A program made the translations under genes and the position numbers. DNA of 20,345 bases, taken from positions 1 to 20,345 of IMG/VR virus record IMGVR_UViG_3300027659_000275; one strand, given 5' to 3'. Positions 6,126 to 14,380 of this stretch are shown here, piece by piece; the first letter of the stretch is position 1; each line of letters opens with the position of its first letter. The notes beneath the pieces are model-generated. The model searched no databases and had not been told where the DNA came from. It saw nothing but the letters and a program-made list of their open reading frames with translations. Origin of the DNA: a virus.

Positions 6126-6196
6126 TGACTTGGTTAATGTTTGAAAAGGAAAAAACAGAAATAGAAATTAAAAACATAAGAAAAAATGGTGTATAG
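5942..6196 (+). CDS. Tail chaperone -1 frame extension (gpGT-like C-terminus)
   Basis: This frame overlaps the chaperone gene and carries WGWYQSIYAAAQGD followed by RFNSVTKLPITT and a Glu/Lys-rich end. That pattern matches a conserved Bacteroidota phage segment found next to this gene. The only ATG is at 6125, too late to include WGWY, and 5942 is a TTG with no sign of a real start. The likely product is therefore a fusion: a -1 shift at A AAA AAT (6032-6038) joins residue 195 of the upstream protein to WGWY, giving about 247 residues. The portion before 6038 in this frame is probably not translated as such. A stand-alone protein from TTG is the alternative. Confidence 0.65.
   Translation: MDFAQRLRDRFESLYTERSGTVGSSEASFGKKWGWYQSIYAAAQGDILRFNSVTKLPITTLMTWLMFEKEKTEIEIKNIRKNGV
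6031..6038 (+). promoter_or_regulatory. Putative -1 ribosomal frameshift site (A7 tract)
   Basis: The zero frame reads GAA AAA AAT GGG. The heptamer A AAA AAT (6032-6038) lets both tRNAs re-pair on AAA AAA after slipping back one base, so the next codon is TGG of the WGWY frame. A7 could also allow transcriptional slippage. No strong hairpin is seen 5-9 bases downstream; a weak one is at 6074-6086. Confidence 0.6.
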
Positions 6197-6611
6197 AATT
6201 ATTAGAGAAATCAAAGAAGCGTTATTAGAAGAACCTTTTGTAAACACGGTTACCGAAGGTGATATATTCGCAGTTGATTTAAACAAACAAACAATGTTTC
6301 CTTTGAGTCACATTATTATTAATCAAGCAACGCATCAAGGCAATGTGTTATCGTTTAATATTACAATGTTGTTAATGGATGTTATCGATCAAAAAGAAGA
6401 AGTAGATAATAAGGTAGATATTTGGAATACTCAAATGTTAGTAGGCACACGAGTTTTAAATAGATTGAATCGTGGTGATTTGCGTAGTGACTTTTGGGAA
6501 TTAACAGGCACCCCTACGTTTGAGCCTTTTACCGAACGATTTGAAAACGATTTAGCGGGTTGGGCGGTTACGTTTGATGTATTAGTTAGAAACGATATTA
6601 CTATTTGCTAA
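6186..6611 (+). CDS. Tail terminator/completion protein candidate, 141 aa
   Basis: A 141-residue protein whose layout I recognise from Bacteroidota phages: an N-terminal helix, VTEGDIFAVDLNKQ (22-35), TMFPLSHIIIN (36-46), an FNITMLLMDVID strand region, and a C-terminal block TFEPFTERFENDLAGWAVTFDVLV ending in NDITIC. It overlaps the chaperone extension by 11 bases and abuts the HK97-gp10-like gene. This position and size match tail terminator or minor tail (neck) proteins, but I cannot show the fold. Gene context plus pattern memory only. Confidence 0.6.
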   Translation: MVYRIIREIKEALLEEPFVNTVTEGDIFAVDLNKQTMFPLSHIIINQATHQGNVLSFNITMLLMDVIDQKEEVDNKVDIWNTQMLVGTRVLNRLNRGDLRSDFWELTGTPTFEPFTERFENDLAGWAVTFDVLVRNDITIC

Positions 6612-7118
6612 ATGCAAAATAAAGAACAAACATATAAGTATCTAAACGACTTTGCTAAATATGTAATTCAGCAGAGTAGAAGCAATTTATCTAAAAGCGG
6701 CAAGACAAACACAAAAGCATTATATAATAGTTTAGATGCTGATATTGAAGTAAGCGCTAATAGTTTTAGAATGACTTTCTTGATGGAAGATTACGGGATG
6801 TTTCAAGATCAAGGTGTAAGTGGTACAAAAAAGAAATACAATACTCCGTTTAGTTATAAAAGTAAACGACCACCTTTGCAACCTATTTTAAATTGGGTAG
6901 AGAAACGTAGATTTCAATTTAGAAAAGAGAACGGAAAGTTTATGTCTTATAAGTCAACTGCATTTTTAATTACACGTGGAATATTTAAAAACGGAATTAA
7001 ACCAAGTTTATTTTTTACCAAACCATTTGAAAAAGCATTTGAACGTTTGCCTGATGAATTAGTTGAAGCCTATGGTTTAGATGTAGAACAATTTTTAAAA
7101 TATACAATTACAAAATAA
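6612..7118 (+). CDS. HK97 gp10-like neck/tail completion protein
   Basis: A 168-residue basic protein with the features of HK97-gp10-type head-tail joining proteins. An N-terminal helix is followed by a KTNTKALYNSL segment, beta strands, the motif YGMFQDQGVSGTKKKYNTPF (61-80), a PPLQPILNWV helix, a basic stretch, and GIKPSLFFTKPFEKAFERLP near the C-terminus. These proteins complete the neck between capsid and tail. The stop overlaps the next ATG (TAATG at 7116-7120). Family assignment is by motif order; the precise place in the virion is inferred. Confidence 0.65.
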   Translation: MQNKEQTYKYLNDFAKYVIQQSRSNLSKSGKTNTKALYNSLDADIEVSANSFRMTFLMEDYGMFQDQGVSGTKKKYNTPFSYKSKRPPLQPILNWVEKRRFQFRKENGKFMSYKSTAFLITRGIFKNGIKPSLFFTKPFEKAFERLPDELVEAYGLDVEQFLKYTITK

Positions 7119-8092
7119 TGAAGAAAATATTTATCAGAAGCCCTTACTTTATCGAAGTAGACGAAGCAGGACAATTAACAGGAAAACTTGAAATATTTAT
7201 TTGGAATAAAGGAACTACAGAACCTACAACTCCAAATTATACTTTGACTAAAAATGTACCAAGTGCAAACCAAAACAAATTAGCTTGGAATGTAGCAAAC
7301 TACGCAAGTGAATTTATCAAACCTATTTCACCTGTGTCGGTTAGTGTACCAACTGAAGAAAATGTAAATACTTGGTGTTATATGCGAGTAGTTTCTTATT
7401 CAGACGATGTAGAAGTTGTAGACGAAACATTTATTTGTTTAAACGGATATACTAATTATTCAATAGGTTATAATCAATATAATGATTATTTTGTAAAACC
7501 TTTAGTTAACCCTTCTATTACTTTTCAAAAATGGGCTTCGGTTGTACCTTATGTAAATGTATTTTATGAAGCGGGAACTTATGATGTAATAGGTTATGGT
7601 ACTTTAACAGTTGCTAATAATACTATGTATAAAATACCTTTGACTGCAAATGTTAATGGGGATGATTACTTTGAGTTTAAATCCGAAATAATTTGTGAGC
7701 CTAAATACACACCTGTTATTTGTACTTATATTAATCGTTTTGGAGGATGGCAATTCTTAACGTTTTTTAAAGCGTCTACGGAAGCAATAGAAACAGAATT
7801 TAAAGAATTTAATATGTTACCTTCAAGCATAGATTATAATGTCTTACAAGGGCAAAGAAAGCGTTTTAATCATCAAGGTAAACAATCAATAAAATGTAAT
7901 ACAGGTTGGGTTGATGAAAACTACTTTGAGTTGATTCAAGATTTGATTTTAAGTGAAACTGTTTTATTAGGTGGTAAACCTGCAGTAGTAAAAAGCAAGA
8001 CAAGCGAAAAGAAAACAAGTTTAAACAATAAGGTTATCAATTACGAAATAGAATTTGAATACAACTTCGGACTAATTAACGATGTAATATAA
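7118..8092 (+). CDS. Putative tail structural protein, 324 aa
   Basis: A 324-residue, beta-rich protein rich in Tyr, Asn and Thr, with no signal peptide or membrane segment. It ends in a block (TGWVDENYFELIQDLILSE, a variable loop, KVINYEIEFEYNFGLINDVI) that resembles the C-terminus of tail-associated proteins of Bacteroidota phages. It sits between the neck protein and the largest tail protein, and upstream of the tape measure. A distal-tail or baseplate-like role is likely but not shown. No enzymatic motif is visible. Confidence 0.55.
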   Translation: MKKIFIRSPYFIEVDEAGQLTGKLEIFIWNKGTTEPTTPNYTLTKNVPSANQNKLAWNVANYASEFIKPISPVSVSVPTEENVNTWCYMRVVSYSDDVEVVDETFICLNGYTNYSIGYNQYNDYFVKPLVNPSITFQKWASVVPYVNVFYEAGTYDVIGYGTLTVANNTMYKIPLTANVNGDDYFEFKSEIICEPKYTPVICTYINRFGGWQFLTFFKASTEAIETEFKEFNMLPSSIDYNVLQGQRKRFNHQGKQSIKCNTGWVDENYFELIQDLILSETVLLGGKPAVVKSKTSEKKTSLNNKVINYEIEFEYNFGLINDVI

Positions 8093-8093
8093 A

Positions 8094-10445
8094 ATGGAAG
8101 TAGCTTTATTTATTAAAACTCCTAAATATCAGAACACAAATGAACTAACATATAATAACTTTTACAAAAGAGTTAAAACTGATGGTGGTACATTTGAAGC
8201 AGGTAGTTGTTTAAGAAGTACAATAGAATCTTTAGGCAGTAGCTTTGACACTTTAGCTACATATAGCCGTATTGAATTATTTGAAGATGAAAAGATTTCT
8301 GTTACTTCGTCGATTCAAAACATAAACGATATTTCAAAAATATTTACTGACTACTCGCAAAGTTTTACTATTCCTGCAAGTGCAAACAATAACGAAATAT
8401 TTAAACATTGGTACGAAAATAGTTTAGACGATGCTTTTGACCAACGCTTAAGATACGATGGTTACATTGAAGTAGATACACAAACTTTTCGTATCGGTAG
8501 ATGGCAATTAGAATCAGCAACTATAAAGAACAATCGTGTAGAAGATTATAAAATAACTTTCTATGGTGACTTGAAATCTTTAATGGATAAATTCGGTGAA
8601 GATAAACTAAACGATGTACGAGAAATAAACGATTCTACTTTTGAATATAACGGAACTAATGTTAGGGCTTTAGTACAATCTACTACTGCTCAAAATGTAA
8701 TGTTTCCTTTAATTACTTCAGATAGAGTTTGGCAATATAACGGCGGTGGTGCAAATGATATTTCAACAAGTGGTGGTGCTATAAACTTTAACGAACTTTT
8801 TCCTGCTTTAAAAGTAACAAGAATATTTGAAGCTATTGCAGATAAATATAATTTAAACTTTAGCGGTACATTTTTAAATCAGCAAAAATTTACAAAAGCT
8901 TATTTGTGGTTAAAAGGAAATGATTCAAGAAGGTTTGTATCTACAACACAAAGAAAGCAACTTCTTTTTACAGATAATAACACTTCTTTACCAAGAATCT
9001 TTAATATTCAGGATAATACCTATAATTTATTAAATAGTAATTCTACACATTTAGGCGGAAATATTTATTCAAGTGAACCTAAATTTAAAGTAGTAATAAA
9101 TTTTGCTGCTTCAGTAAATCATAGAATATTTATATATAAAGATGATTCGTTATTTACTACTTTAGAATTTACATCGGCATCTACAACAGTTACAATACCT
9201 AACACATATAGAAACGGTGCTTATAAGATTTTTGTAGAATCTTTTACACCAACAACGTACACATATAGTTATTCGTTTACGTACAGAAGATTAAATCTTC
9301 CTGCGGCAACTTTAACCTTTCCTGTTATTTCGTTAGGTTCAAGTAGTGGGTCTTTAAATTCAGATATTAACTTATTGAATTATTTGCCTGATATGAAAGT
9401 GTCAGACTTTTTTAGTGGTATATTAAAAATGTTTAATCTTACTGCATATAGTACCGACGGAGTTAATTTCACAATAGAACAATTAGAAAATTGGTATTAT
9501 CTTGGTGAGATAAAAGATTTAAGCCAATATTGCACAACTGATTTAAACTTTGAAAGAATTAAACCATATAGAAAGATAAATTTTGAATACGAAAAAAGCG
9601 AGAATGTTTTAAGTAGAGAATTTTTTGCAAACAATAACAGAGAGTATGGGAATTTAAGTTCTGTTTTCAATACCGATGGCGCTGACTATTCAATTAAGTT
9701 ACCTTTTGAGAATTTATTGTTTAGCAAATTTACAGGAACTGATTTGCAAGTTGGTTATGCTTTAAAATCAGATTTAACTCCTTACGCACCAAAACCAATT
9801 ATTTTATATTTAACGGAAAACAAAGCAGGAACTTTATATTTTAATAACGGGGCAACGACTACGAATATAAATCAATTTATGAATTTTGGTCAAGATTGTA
9901 TCGACACTGCCGATTTAACAAATAACACTTTGAATTGGGGTATTGAAATTAGTTCTTACTTTTTAACTCCTATTAACAATTCATTATTTAATAACTACTA
10001 TTTAGCTTACTTGAATAACTTGTATAGTTTAAAATCAAGAATGGTAAAAGTTAAAATGCGTTTGCCTTATTTAGAATTGTTAAATTTAAAATTAAACGAC
10101 AGAGTTGTAATTCGTGATAAAAGATATATTATAAATCAATTCACTACGGACTTAACAACCTTTGAAAGTGATTTTGAATTAATACAAGATTTTAGAAGTA
10201 TAAACTTTGATAATGGTACTTCAAGAGGAGTAAGCAATCAAGCAGTTATATTTGATGTATTTTTAACTTCAAAAGAATTATTGACTTGGACTATTATAGA
10301 CGATGTTAGTAGTATGTTAAATCCAATTAGTTTTAACGAGCTTAGTCTTAAAATTGATGTTAAACAAAACACAAGTGGTTTGCAAAGAACTGCAGCGATA
10401 TTAAGCAATAAAAATGATTTAATTACAATAACACAAGATGCTTAA
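8094..10445 (+). CDS. Large tail/baseplate protein, 783 aa
   Basis: A 783-residue structural protein. Residues about 22-44 contain NFYKRVKTDGGTFEAGSCL, a motif shared with the fibre-locus protein at 19324. Next comes a block typical of Bacteroidota phage tail proteins: IELFEDEKISVTSSIQNIND, then a PASANNNEIFKHWYE segment (about 60-110). The remainder is mainly beta-rich with many Asn, Thr and Tyr, and has no catalytic motif that I recognise. Size and position (before the tape measure) suggest a baseplate hub or tail-tip component. It ends with an 8-base overlap with a small ORF. The exact role is inferred. Confidence 0.65.
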   Translation: MEVALFIKTPKYQNTNELTYNNFYKRVKTDGGTFEAGSCLRSTIESLGSSFDTLATYSRIELFEDEKISVTSSIQNINDISKIFTDYSQSFTIPASANNNEIFKHWYENSLDDAFDQRLRYDGYIEVDTQTFRIGRWQLESATIKNNRVEDYKITFYGDLKSLMDKFGEDKLNDVREINDSTFEYNGTNVRALVQSTTAQNVMFPLITSDRVWQYNGGGANDISTSGGAINFNELFPALKVTRIFEAIADKYNLNFSGTFLNQQKFTKAYLWLKGNDSRRFVSTTQRKQLLFTDNNTSLPRIFNIQDNTYNLLNSNSTHLGGNIYSSEPKFKVVINFAASVNHRIFIYKDDSLFTTLEFTSASTTVTIPNTYRNGAYKIFVESFTPTTYTYSYSFTYRRLNLPAATLTFPVISLGSSSGSLNSDINLLNYLPDMKVSDFFSGILKMFNLTAYSTDGVNFTIEQLENWYYLGEIKDLSQYCTTDLNFERIKPYRKINFEYEKSENVLSREFFANNNREYGNLSSVFNTDGADYSIKLPFENLLFSKFTGTDLQVGYALKSDLTPYAPKPIILYLTENKAGTLYFNNGATTTNINQFMNFGQDCIDTADLTNNTLNWGIEISSYFLTPINNSLFNNYYLAYLNNLYSLKSRMVKVKMRLPYLELLNLKLNDRVVIRDKRYIINQFTTDLTTFESDFELIQDFRSINFDNGTSRGVSNQAVIFDVFLTSKELLTWTIIDDVSSMLNPISFNELSLKIDVKQNTSGLQRTAAILSNKNDLITITQDA

Positions 10446-10581
10446 ATTAATATTAGAAATGCTACCCTTGTTAAAAGAACAAGATAGCGAAGCGATTGCA
10501 ATAGCAAAAGGAAAATACAAAATGCCCGAAAACTTTAAAGAATTAAAACAAACAATAAAATGGCAATTAAGAAAACAATAG
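10438..10581 (+). CDS. Small protein before the tape measure, 47 aa
   Basis: A 47-residue ORF overlapping the previous gene by 8 bases and the tape measure start by 22 bases. The product (MLKLILEMLPLLKEQD at the start, a Lys-rich tail) is an amphipathic helix with a basic C-terminus. Without it, 114 bases before the tape measure gene would be empty in an otherwise gap-free tail module, so I think it is real. No family recognised. Confidence 0.5.
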   Translation: MLKLILEMLPLLKEQDSEAIAIAKGKYKMPENFKELKQTIKWQLRKQ

Positions 10582-12599
10582 AAATTGATGTAAATGCATC
10601 TGATGCTGAAAAGGACGTAAAAAAATTAACGAGCCAATTTGAAGATTTAGGCAAAGCTGCAACCAAGTCTATTAACAACATTGAAAAATCTACAGAAGAT
10701 ACTGAAAAATCTACCAAGTCATTAGCCGATGGTTTTAAAGGCGTAGGTTTAGCTATTAAAGCAATGGGTATTGGTTTAATCATTGGTGCATTAAGTACTT
10801 TAAAAGAAGTATTTATGGGCAATCAAAAGGTTGCTGATACTTTTTCTGCAGTTATGGGTACTGTTGCAAATGTGTTTTCACAAGTTACAAACGTTATAGT
10901 ATCTGTTGTTGAAAAAGTAAGTCAATCAAGTAATGGTTTTGAAGGCTTAACTGCTGTTATAAAAGGTTTATTAACTAACGCAATAGCACCTTTAAAATTA
11001 GCTTTTTATGGTATTAAATTAGTAATTGATGAAGCTCGTTTAGCTTGGGAAGAATCTATATTTGGTGATGGTGACCCAAAAGCAATTAAAGCATTAACAA
11101 AAAGAATTGATGAAACTAAAGATAGTTTAAAGCAAGTAGGTACTGATTCAATACAAGCTACTAAAAACATAGTTAACAATTTAGGTAAAGCAGCATCTGA
11201 AATAGGTGGCGTTGTAGAAGGAACTATTGATGGTGTAAGTAAAATATCAGTTGCAGGTGCATACGAACAAGCTAAAGCAAATGTACAATTACAAAACACT
11301 GCAAAATTAGCTGAAGCTACACAAGCAGGTTTAGTTGAGCAATACGATAGACAAGCCGAAAAGTTACGCCAAGTTCGTGATGAAGAACGCAATAGTGTTG
11401 AAGATAGAATCAAGGCAAATAACGATTTAAAAGATGTTTTAGACAAACAAGAAAAAGCTATGTTAGCTACTGCAAATGCACAAATAGCAGCAGCAGCAGT
11501 TACCGCAAAACAAAACAATAATATTGAAAATCAAACTGCCTTAATAAACGCTAACACAAATAAACAAGGAGTACTTGCTCAAATTGAAGGTTTACGTTCT
11601 GAACAAAAAGCAAATGATTTATCATTAGATAGAGAGTTAAATGATTTAGGAAAAACTAAATTAGAAACAGAAACTGAATTAGCAATTAATCAAAAGAAAT
11701 TTTCTGCTGAAAGAATAACAGATACTCAAGCAAAATTAGAAGCTCAAAAACAAGCTTTTGCTGATGAGTTAATAATAGAACAAAAAAGATTAGATGATGC
11801 TAAATTACTTTATAAGGAAGGAACTCAAGCAAGAGTAGATGCTGAAAAAGAATTTGCATTAAAGAAACAAGAAATTGACCAACAAATATTATTAGCAGAA
11901 GATGGAATAGCTATTGAAAAAAGAAACAAGGCAGTTGAAAACCAACAATTATTAATAGACGCCGAAGCATCAAGTTTTGAAATTAAAAGAAAGGCTTTAA
12001 TAGAACAAGAACGTTTATTGTTAGAAGATAAAGCACTATCTGAAGAACAACGCAACGCTATTGAACAACAATATTCTAAAGCACGAACTGAAATAGGTAG
12101 ATTAGAGTTTGAACAAAAGATGGCACAAGCAAACGAAACTGCAAACGTTTTAGGCAACCTTGCTGATTTAGTAGGTAAACAAACTGCAGCAGGTAAAGCG
12201 TTAGGTATTGCAACTGCATTAATTAATACTTACGTTGGGGTTTCAGAAGCATTAAAACAAAAATCTACTTTACCTTCTCCTTACGATTACGTTGCAAAAG
12301 CAGTAAACGTTGCAGCTATTTTGGCTACAGGTTTTAAATCGGTTAAAGCAATTACTGCCGTTAAAGTTCCGGGCGGTGGTGGTGGCGGTAGTGCTCCTTC
12401 AATGTCTGCTGCAGGTGGCGGCGCTGCAGGTGGTGGTGGTGGTGCTCCAAGTTTTAACGTAGTTGGCAATAGCGGTGTAAATCAAATTGCTCAAACATTA
12501 GGTGCTCAACAACCCGTACAGGCGTATGTAGTTGCAAACAACGTAACAACACAACAAGCGTTAGATAGAAATATTGTAAGAAATGCAAGTATAGGATAA
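10560..12599 (+). CDS. Tail tape measure protein, 679 aa
   Basis: A long helical protein typical of tape measures. The N-terminus is charged and helical (1-60). A hydrophobic segment follows (GLAIKAMGIGLIIGALSTL, about 63-81), with more hydrophobic helices to about 160. A long Ala/Glu/Lys/Gln coiled coil spans about 240-530, then a hydrophobic stretch at 540-595, a Gly-rich linker with runs of Gly (about 604-628), and a C-terminal VQAYVVANNVTTQQALDRN block as in Bacteroidota tape measures. By the usual 1.5 angstrom per residue rule, the tail would be about 100 nm, suggesting a siphophage. No peptidase motif is seen. Confidence 0.88.
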   Translation: MAIKKTIEIDVNASDAEKDVKKLTSQFEDLGKAATKSINNIEKSTEDTEKSTKSLADGFKGVGLAIKAMGIGLIIGALSTLKEVFMGNQKVADTFSAVMGTVANVFSQVTNVIVSVVEKVSQSSNGFEGLTAVIKGLLTNAIAPLKLAFYGIKLVIDEARLAWEESIFGDGDPKAIKALTKRIDETKDSLKQVGTDSIQATKNIVNNLGKAASEIGGVVEGTIDGVSKISVAGAYEQAKANVQLQNTAKLAEATQAGLVEQYDRQAEKLRQVRDEERNSVEDRIKANNDLKDVLDKQEKAMLATANAQIAAAAVTAKQNNNIENQTALINANTNKQGVLAQIEGLRSEQKANDLSLDRELNDLGKTKLETETELAINQKKFSAERITDTQAKLEAQKQAFADELIIEQKRLDDAKLLYKEGTQARVDAEKEFALKKQEIDQQILLAEDGIAIEKRNKAVENQQLLIDAEASSFEIKRKALIEQERLLLEDKALSEEQRNAIEQQYSKARTEIGRLEFEQKMAQANETANVLGNLADLVGKQTAAGKALGIATALINTYVGVSEALKQKSTLPSPYDYVAKAVNVAAILATGFKSVKAITAVKVPGGGGGGSAPSMSAAGGGAAGGGGGAPSFNVVGNSGVNQIAQTLGAQQPVQAYVVANNVTTQQALDRNIVRNASIG

Positions 12600-12601
12600 T
12601 A

Positions 12602-12617
12602 TAAACAAATTTGTTTA
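12602..12617. repeat. 16-bp perfect palindrome upstream of the protease gene
   Basis: TAAACAAATTTGTTTA is identical to its reverse complement and lies just after the tape measure stop, in a 62-base gap. There is no T-run after it, so it is not a standard terminator. It could be an operator for a dimeric regulator controlling the capsid module. Confidence 0.45.
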
Positions 12618-12640
12618 CAAAAAAACAATTTAATTAAAAC

Positions 12641-12658
12641 TTAATTTTTAAAATAAAA
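12641..12658 (+). promoter_or_regulatory. Conserved AT-rich gene leader before the protease gene
   Basis: An exact 18-base copy of the leader at 5435-5452 (TTAATTTTTAAAATAAAA), three bases before the ATG at 12662. It is likely a translation-promoting leader or part of a phage promoter. Confidence 0.45.
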
Positions 12659-12661
12659 CAA

Positions 12662-13561
12662 ATGAATCTAATAGAATTAATTATAGACGAAAATGAGGAT
12701 ATGCAAGGTGTAGAAGCTATTAGCGTAGTTGAATCACCTGCTATTGAATCCGATTTTGTAGCGTTAAAGTCTGAAGAAATTAAACTTGCTGAAATAAATA
12801 AAGAGAAACGTATTTTAATGGGTGCGGTTTTAATTCCTGAAAAGCCAATTTACCGACGTAATGGCGAAGATGAATACTATATATATTTTTCAAAAGATAC
12901 TGTCGTAAAAGCGTCTCAGTTGTTTTTAAAGAATGGAAATCAAGGCAATTCAACATTAGAGCATTCTAAAGTTATTGAAGGTTTAACAGTTGTTGAATCT
13001 TGGATAGTTGAAGATTTAACTAAAGATAAAAGTGCGTTGTATAATTTAAACGTTCCGCTTGGTACTTGGATGGCAAGTATAAAAGTAGACAATGACGAAA
13101 TTTGGAACGACTACGTTAAAACAGGCAAGGTAAAAGGTTTTAGTTTAGAAGGACATTTTGCCGATCAATTAGAAAAGAAAAAAGAATTAAGCAAAGTACT
13201 TACTGAAGAAGAAGAACTAATTGAAAAGATAAAAGAAATTATTTTAAAAACTGAATTAGAATCTTATACTGATTATCCTGATGCAGTTAGTAACAATGCA
13301 AAAAGAGGAATTGAATTAAACGAAAAAAACGGAAATAAATGTGCTACGCAAGTTGGTAAAGTTAGAGCGCAACAATTAGCAAACAAAGAACCAATTAGCG
13401 AAGAAACTATTAAACGTATGTTTTCTTATTTAAGTAGAGCAAAAGAATATTATAATGAAAATGACACTGAAGCTTGTGGTACAATAAGCTATTTATTATG
13501 GGGTGGTGATTCTGCTTTAAGTTGGGCTGAAAGAAAATTAGAACAAATTACAAAAGCATAA
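12662..13561 (+). CDS. XkdF-like prohead serine protease with C-terminal domain
   Basis: A 299-residue protein. Residues about 45-170 fit the XkdF (Peptidase_S78_2) prohead protease pattern: RILMGAVLIPEKPIYR (50-65), YYIYFSKDTVVKASQLFL, LEHSK with His101, and VKGFSLEGHF with Ser161. These are the likely catalytic His and Ser. An acidic helical linker leads to a second domain (about 201-295): YPDAVSNNAKRGIELNEKNG, CATQVGKVRAQQLANKEPIS, MFSYLSRAKEYY, and ACGTISYLLWGGDSALSWA. I remember this domain from other phage head proteins, without a known function. The protease matures the capsid around the scaffold; the second domain might anchor it in the procapsid. Overlaps the next gene by TAATG. Confidence 0.78.
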   Translation: MNLIELIIDENEDMQGVEAISVVESPAIESDFVALKSEEIKLAEINKEKRILMGAVLIPEKPIYRRNGEDEYYIYFSKDTVVKASQLFLKNGNQGNSTLEHSKVIEGLTVVESWIVEDLTKDKSALYNLNVPLGTWMASIKVDNDEIWNDYVKTGKVKGFSLEGHFADQLEKKKELSKVLTEEEELIEKIKEIILKTELESYTDYPDAVSNNAKRGIELNEKNGNKCATQVGKVRAQQLANKEPISEETIKRMFSYLSRAKEYYNENDTEACGTISYLLWGGDSALSWAERKLEQITKA

Positions 13562-14181
13562 TGAAAAATACTGCATTTAGAGTTCACGTTCAAACTGCTA
13601 ATCAATCGGAAGTTGACGATGTAAATATCGAACAAGGTGCTATGCTTGTAACCGATGAAGCATTATTTATGGGTTTCAATGGCGAACAAGTTAGAGTATA
13701 TCCACCTCAATCGGGAAATATGGGTTTAGGTTGGGCAAGATACGATGATACACAATATACAAGTGTTTCACCTTTTAATTTTACTACAACTGCTTTTACA
13801 GCTCCAAACAATAAAGGTTTTGTAATTGACACAAATATAAATTCTGCAATAGATTATTATTCAGACAATAAATTAAGAGCAGAGTTTGAAAACGATGTTT
13901 ATATAGTTACAATAGCATTTAAAGCGCAAATAAGCAACGCAAACGGCTACGTTGATATTTACCTTGAAGGTGGTAATGGAACGCCTTACGAAAGATTGAG
14001 AGATACAATAACTTTTCCAAAAGGTAATGATATTGAACATACTTTTTCTAAAACTTTTCAATACTATGCTGATGAAGATGTAGTAACAAATGGTTTAAGT
14101 ATTAAAATGATAGCAAACCACTCAGGACAAATACACGATGTAATATATTTTATTCAAAGAACACAAAACAATAAATACTAA
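13561..14181 (+). CDS. Putative head fibre/decoration protein, 206 aa
   Basis: A 206-residue beta-rich protein between the protease and capsid genes. The N-terminal part (VNIEQGAMLVTDEALFMGFNGEQVRVYPP, about 20-50) resembles the short attachment segments of phage head-fibre or tail-fibre proteins, where a strand presents a ligand-type motif. The rest looks like a jelly-roll sandwich, with Asn/Thr/Tyr and aromatic residues at strand ends. Position suggests a capsid-exposed role. I recognise no defined family, so the function is inferred from location and composition. Confidence 0.5.
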   Translation: MKNTAFRVHVQTANQSEVDDVNIEQGAMLVTDEALFMGFNGEQVRVYPPQSGNMGLGWARYDDTQYTSVSPFNFTTTAFTAPNNKGFVIDTNINSAIDYYSDNKLRAEFENDVYIVTIAFKAQISNANGYVDIYLEGGNGTPYERLRDTITFPKGNDIEHTFSKTFQYYADEDVVTNGLSIKMIANHSGQIHDVIYFIQRTQNNKY

Positions 14182-14182
14182 T

Positions 14183-14380
14183 ATGAGCAAACAAACTAAA
14201 AGCAGAACAAGCCCAACGGGCGGAAACAGAGGTTGTCTATGTGCAGACAGTACCTACAGTAAAGAATGTTGTAATGGTGATTTACAAAATCAAGGAATTG
14301 GTTCAACAGTAGGTCAAAACGCAAATTCAACAATTACAAATGTTAACGAGCCAAGAACAATAGTGCGAGTTAGTAACTAA
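14183..14380 (+). CDS. Small CxC/CC-motif virion-module protein, 65 aa
   Basis: A 65-residue, Ser/Thr/Asn/Gly-rich protein with four cysteines at 18, 20, 29 and 30 (RGCLCADSTYSKECCNGD), followed by QNQGIGSTVG. The CLC...YS.ECC.G..QGIG pattern is familiar from small Bacteroidota phage proteins encoded beside the capsid gene. The Cys cluster could bind metal or form disulfides in the virion. It starts one base after the preceding stop. Function unknown; conservation of the pattern is from memory. Confidence 0.65.
   Translation: MSKQTKSRTSPTGGNRGCLCADSTYSKECCNGDLQNQGIGSTVGQNANSTITNVNEPRTIVRVSN

Noticed and set aside
11006-11518. Long minus-strand ORF within the tape measure gene
   Set aside because: It is Ala/Ser/Cys-rich antisense shadow of a coiled-coil coding sequence with no own leader; the plus-strand gene is clearly real.
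12287-12469. Minus-strand ORF with poly-Pro runs
   Set aside because: Poly-Pro mirrors the Gly codon repeats of the tape measure C-terminus; not a gene.
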